From Deltaproteobacteria bacterium (GTDB taxonomy: Bacteria > JADJOY01): a stretch of 64,000 nt of DNA. Below, piece by piece: positions 62,869-64,000 of this stretch. Both the position numbers and the translations under genes were made by a program. The notes beneath the pieces were generated by a model. It worked only from the letters and a program-made list of their open reading frames with translations. It was not told the origin of the DNA and did no database searches. The stretch lies in assembly GCA_016713535.1 (NCBI GenBank), contig JADJOY010000001.1, positions 618,421-682,420 on the forward strand. The letters are read 5' to 3'. Position 1 is the first letter of the stretch; every line of letters begins with the position of its first letter.

Positions 62869-63200
62869 GTGAAACGAATCGAAGCGATCGTGAAGCCTTT
62901 CAAGCTCGACGAGGTGCGCGAGGTACGGACGCAGCTCGGAGTGTCGGGCATGACCGTGACGGAGGTGCGGGGCTGGCCGCCAGAAAGGGCACACTGGACC
63001 TACCGTGGCGCGAATACCGCATCGCTCTCATTCCCAAAAGCGAAGGTCGAGATCATCGTGCCGGACGAACGCGTCAGGAGGATCGTCGGCGATCGCCGCA
63101 ACGGCGCGAACCGGGGACCATCGGCGACGGCAAGATCTTCGTATCGCCTGTCGATGAGGCGGTGCGGATCCGCACCGGCAAGTGGGCAATCAGGCGCTGA
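62869..63200 (+). CDS. glnK: P-II nitrogen regulator, second copy (several frame breaks)
   Basis: Same GTG start and N-terminus ([19 protein letters not shown]) as the first copy; T-loop and B-loop are recognisable in three frames but broken by at least four indels between about 62970 and 63150. Reading across them restores [47 protein letters not shown] and NQAL ending at 63200. About 112 residues. Whether this copy is functional cannot be told from the sequence. Confidence 0.85.
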
Positions 63201-63257
63201 TCTCAGCAAGGCAACCGGCCGGGGCGAGCAGCCGCCTCCGTCCGTCGAGGAGCATCG

Positions 63258-64000
63258 ATGAAATGGCGATTCGCAGTTTCCCTTCTGGTGTTCGCGTTGC
63301 TCGCGGGGCTGGCGATCACGGCACATCCGAGTAGGGCCACCGCGCAGGACGCGGCGCCTCCGGCCGCCGAAGCAGCACCGAGCGAAGCAGCGCCGACTTC
63401 GAAGCAGCACCGGCCGAGGCTGCGCCTCCGCCACCAAACGCCAACCCTCTCCCCTCCGAGTCGCTGGCCAAGGACGTGAAGGATCGGAGCGTCGAGGTGG
63501 ACACGGTGTGGGTTCTCGTCACCGCCTTCCTGGTGTTCTGGATGCAGGCTGGCGACGCGCTGGTCGAGGCGGGCCTCACCCGCGCGAAGAACATCGTCAA
63601 CATCCTCATGAAGAACCTGATGGACTTCACCTTCGCGACGGTCGCGTTCTGGCTGGTCGGTTTCGGGTTGATGTTCGGTGCCGGGAACGACTGGATCGGT
63701 ACGTCGGGCTTCTTTCTGAAGGACGCGGGTGAGACGTTCGCATCGCTCGCGTGGACGCCCATCAGCCTCGACGCGAAGTTCTTCTTCCAGCTGGTGTTCG
63801 CCGGAACGGCCGCGACGATCGTGTCCGGCGCGATGGCCGAGCGCACCAAGTTCGGCTCGTACCTGATCTACAGCTTCGTGATCTCGTTCCTGATCTATCC
63901 GATCGCCGGTCACTGGATCTGGGGTGGCGGCGCGCTCTCGTTGGGCAGATGTTCCCGGCGAGGGAAAGGGCATGTTCGACTTCGCCGGCTCGACCGTCGT
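63258..64000 (+). CDS. amtB: Ammonium transporter, second copy (3' end outside window, frame breaks)
   Basis: ATG 63258 behind GTCGAGGAG. Signal peptide (LLVFALLAGLAIT) and Ala/Pro/Glu linker; frame break near 63400, then a long good frame with VLVTAFLVFWMQAGDALVEAGL, RAKNIVNILMKNLMDFT, FFFQLVFAGTAATIVSGAMAERTKF and PIAGHWIWGGG. Another break near 63945; the window ends inside FDFAGSTVV. This is the more eukaryote/actinobacterial-like Amt subtype, longer and with the AEAG/VEAGL pattern, and not a close copy of the first amtB. Confidence 0.88.

Overview
The window is very GC-rich bacterial chromosome with almost wall-to-wall coding. Gene order (pilMNOPQ-aroB, efp-accB-accC, smc, sigma-54 regulators, multihaem cytochrome, many lipoproteins and TPR proteins) suggests a Gram-negative deltaproteobacterium-like lineage such as Myxococcota or a relative. 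That assignment is inference from gene content; no rRNA is present. Many conserved genes are split by one- or two-base indels while the protein stays recognisable on both sides, so this looks like a draft with uncorrected homopolymer errors. I annotate such genes as single loci and give the break points.

Layout. 1-14.2 kb is a type IV pilus block: prepilin peptidase (cut by the window edge), a histidine kinase/NtrC-type regulator pair, two GspH/FimT, two PilV, two PilW and one PilX pseudopilin, then a large PilY1. A terminator and a good sigma-70 promoter separate it from pilM-N-O-P-Q (14.5-19.7 kb), followed by aroB and two lipoproteins. 23.3-28.2 kb holds a TPR protein, efp, accB, accC and a second large TPR protein, then tRNA-Gly(CCC) and smc. 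32.2-37.7 kb is a mosaic of small genes: two divergent [2Fe-2S] proteins, a NifU-like domain without cysteines, moaD, moaE (with an in-frame amber codon), FHA and cyclic-nucleotide-binding proteins, a hexahaem cytochrome, a thioredoxin-like protein and a GNAT enzyme. 37.7-38.6 kb is non-coding and repeat-rich, including four 22-23 bp iteron-like repeats. An outer-membrane barrel and a ceramidase-family enzyme follow on the minus strand.

43.5-64 kb is a nitrogen-acquisition region. A GAF histidine kinase and sigma-54 regulator are followed by a 140-bp tandem repeat array. Next come an ABC ATPase and permease (minus strand), then a TorF-type porin behind a sigma-54-like promoter, a substrate-binding protein, two DUF1989 proteins, a biotin-dependent urea/guanidine carboxylase and allophanate hydrolase (plus strand). 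Two tandem glnK-amtB pairs end the window. The paired DUF1989 genes match the carboxyguanidine deiminase arrangement, so guanidine, rather than or besides urea, is a serious candidate substrate. The route would be uptake, carboxylation, deimination to allophanate, hydrolysis to ammonia and CO2, with AmtB/GlnK handling ammonium.

The most notable non-genic features are the 140-bp tandem array that the ABC ATPase reading frame runs into, the iteron-like array, a double-hairpin element repeated 21 kb apart, and EF-hand-like calcium loops in PilV, both PilW proteins and PilY1.
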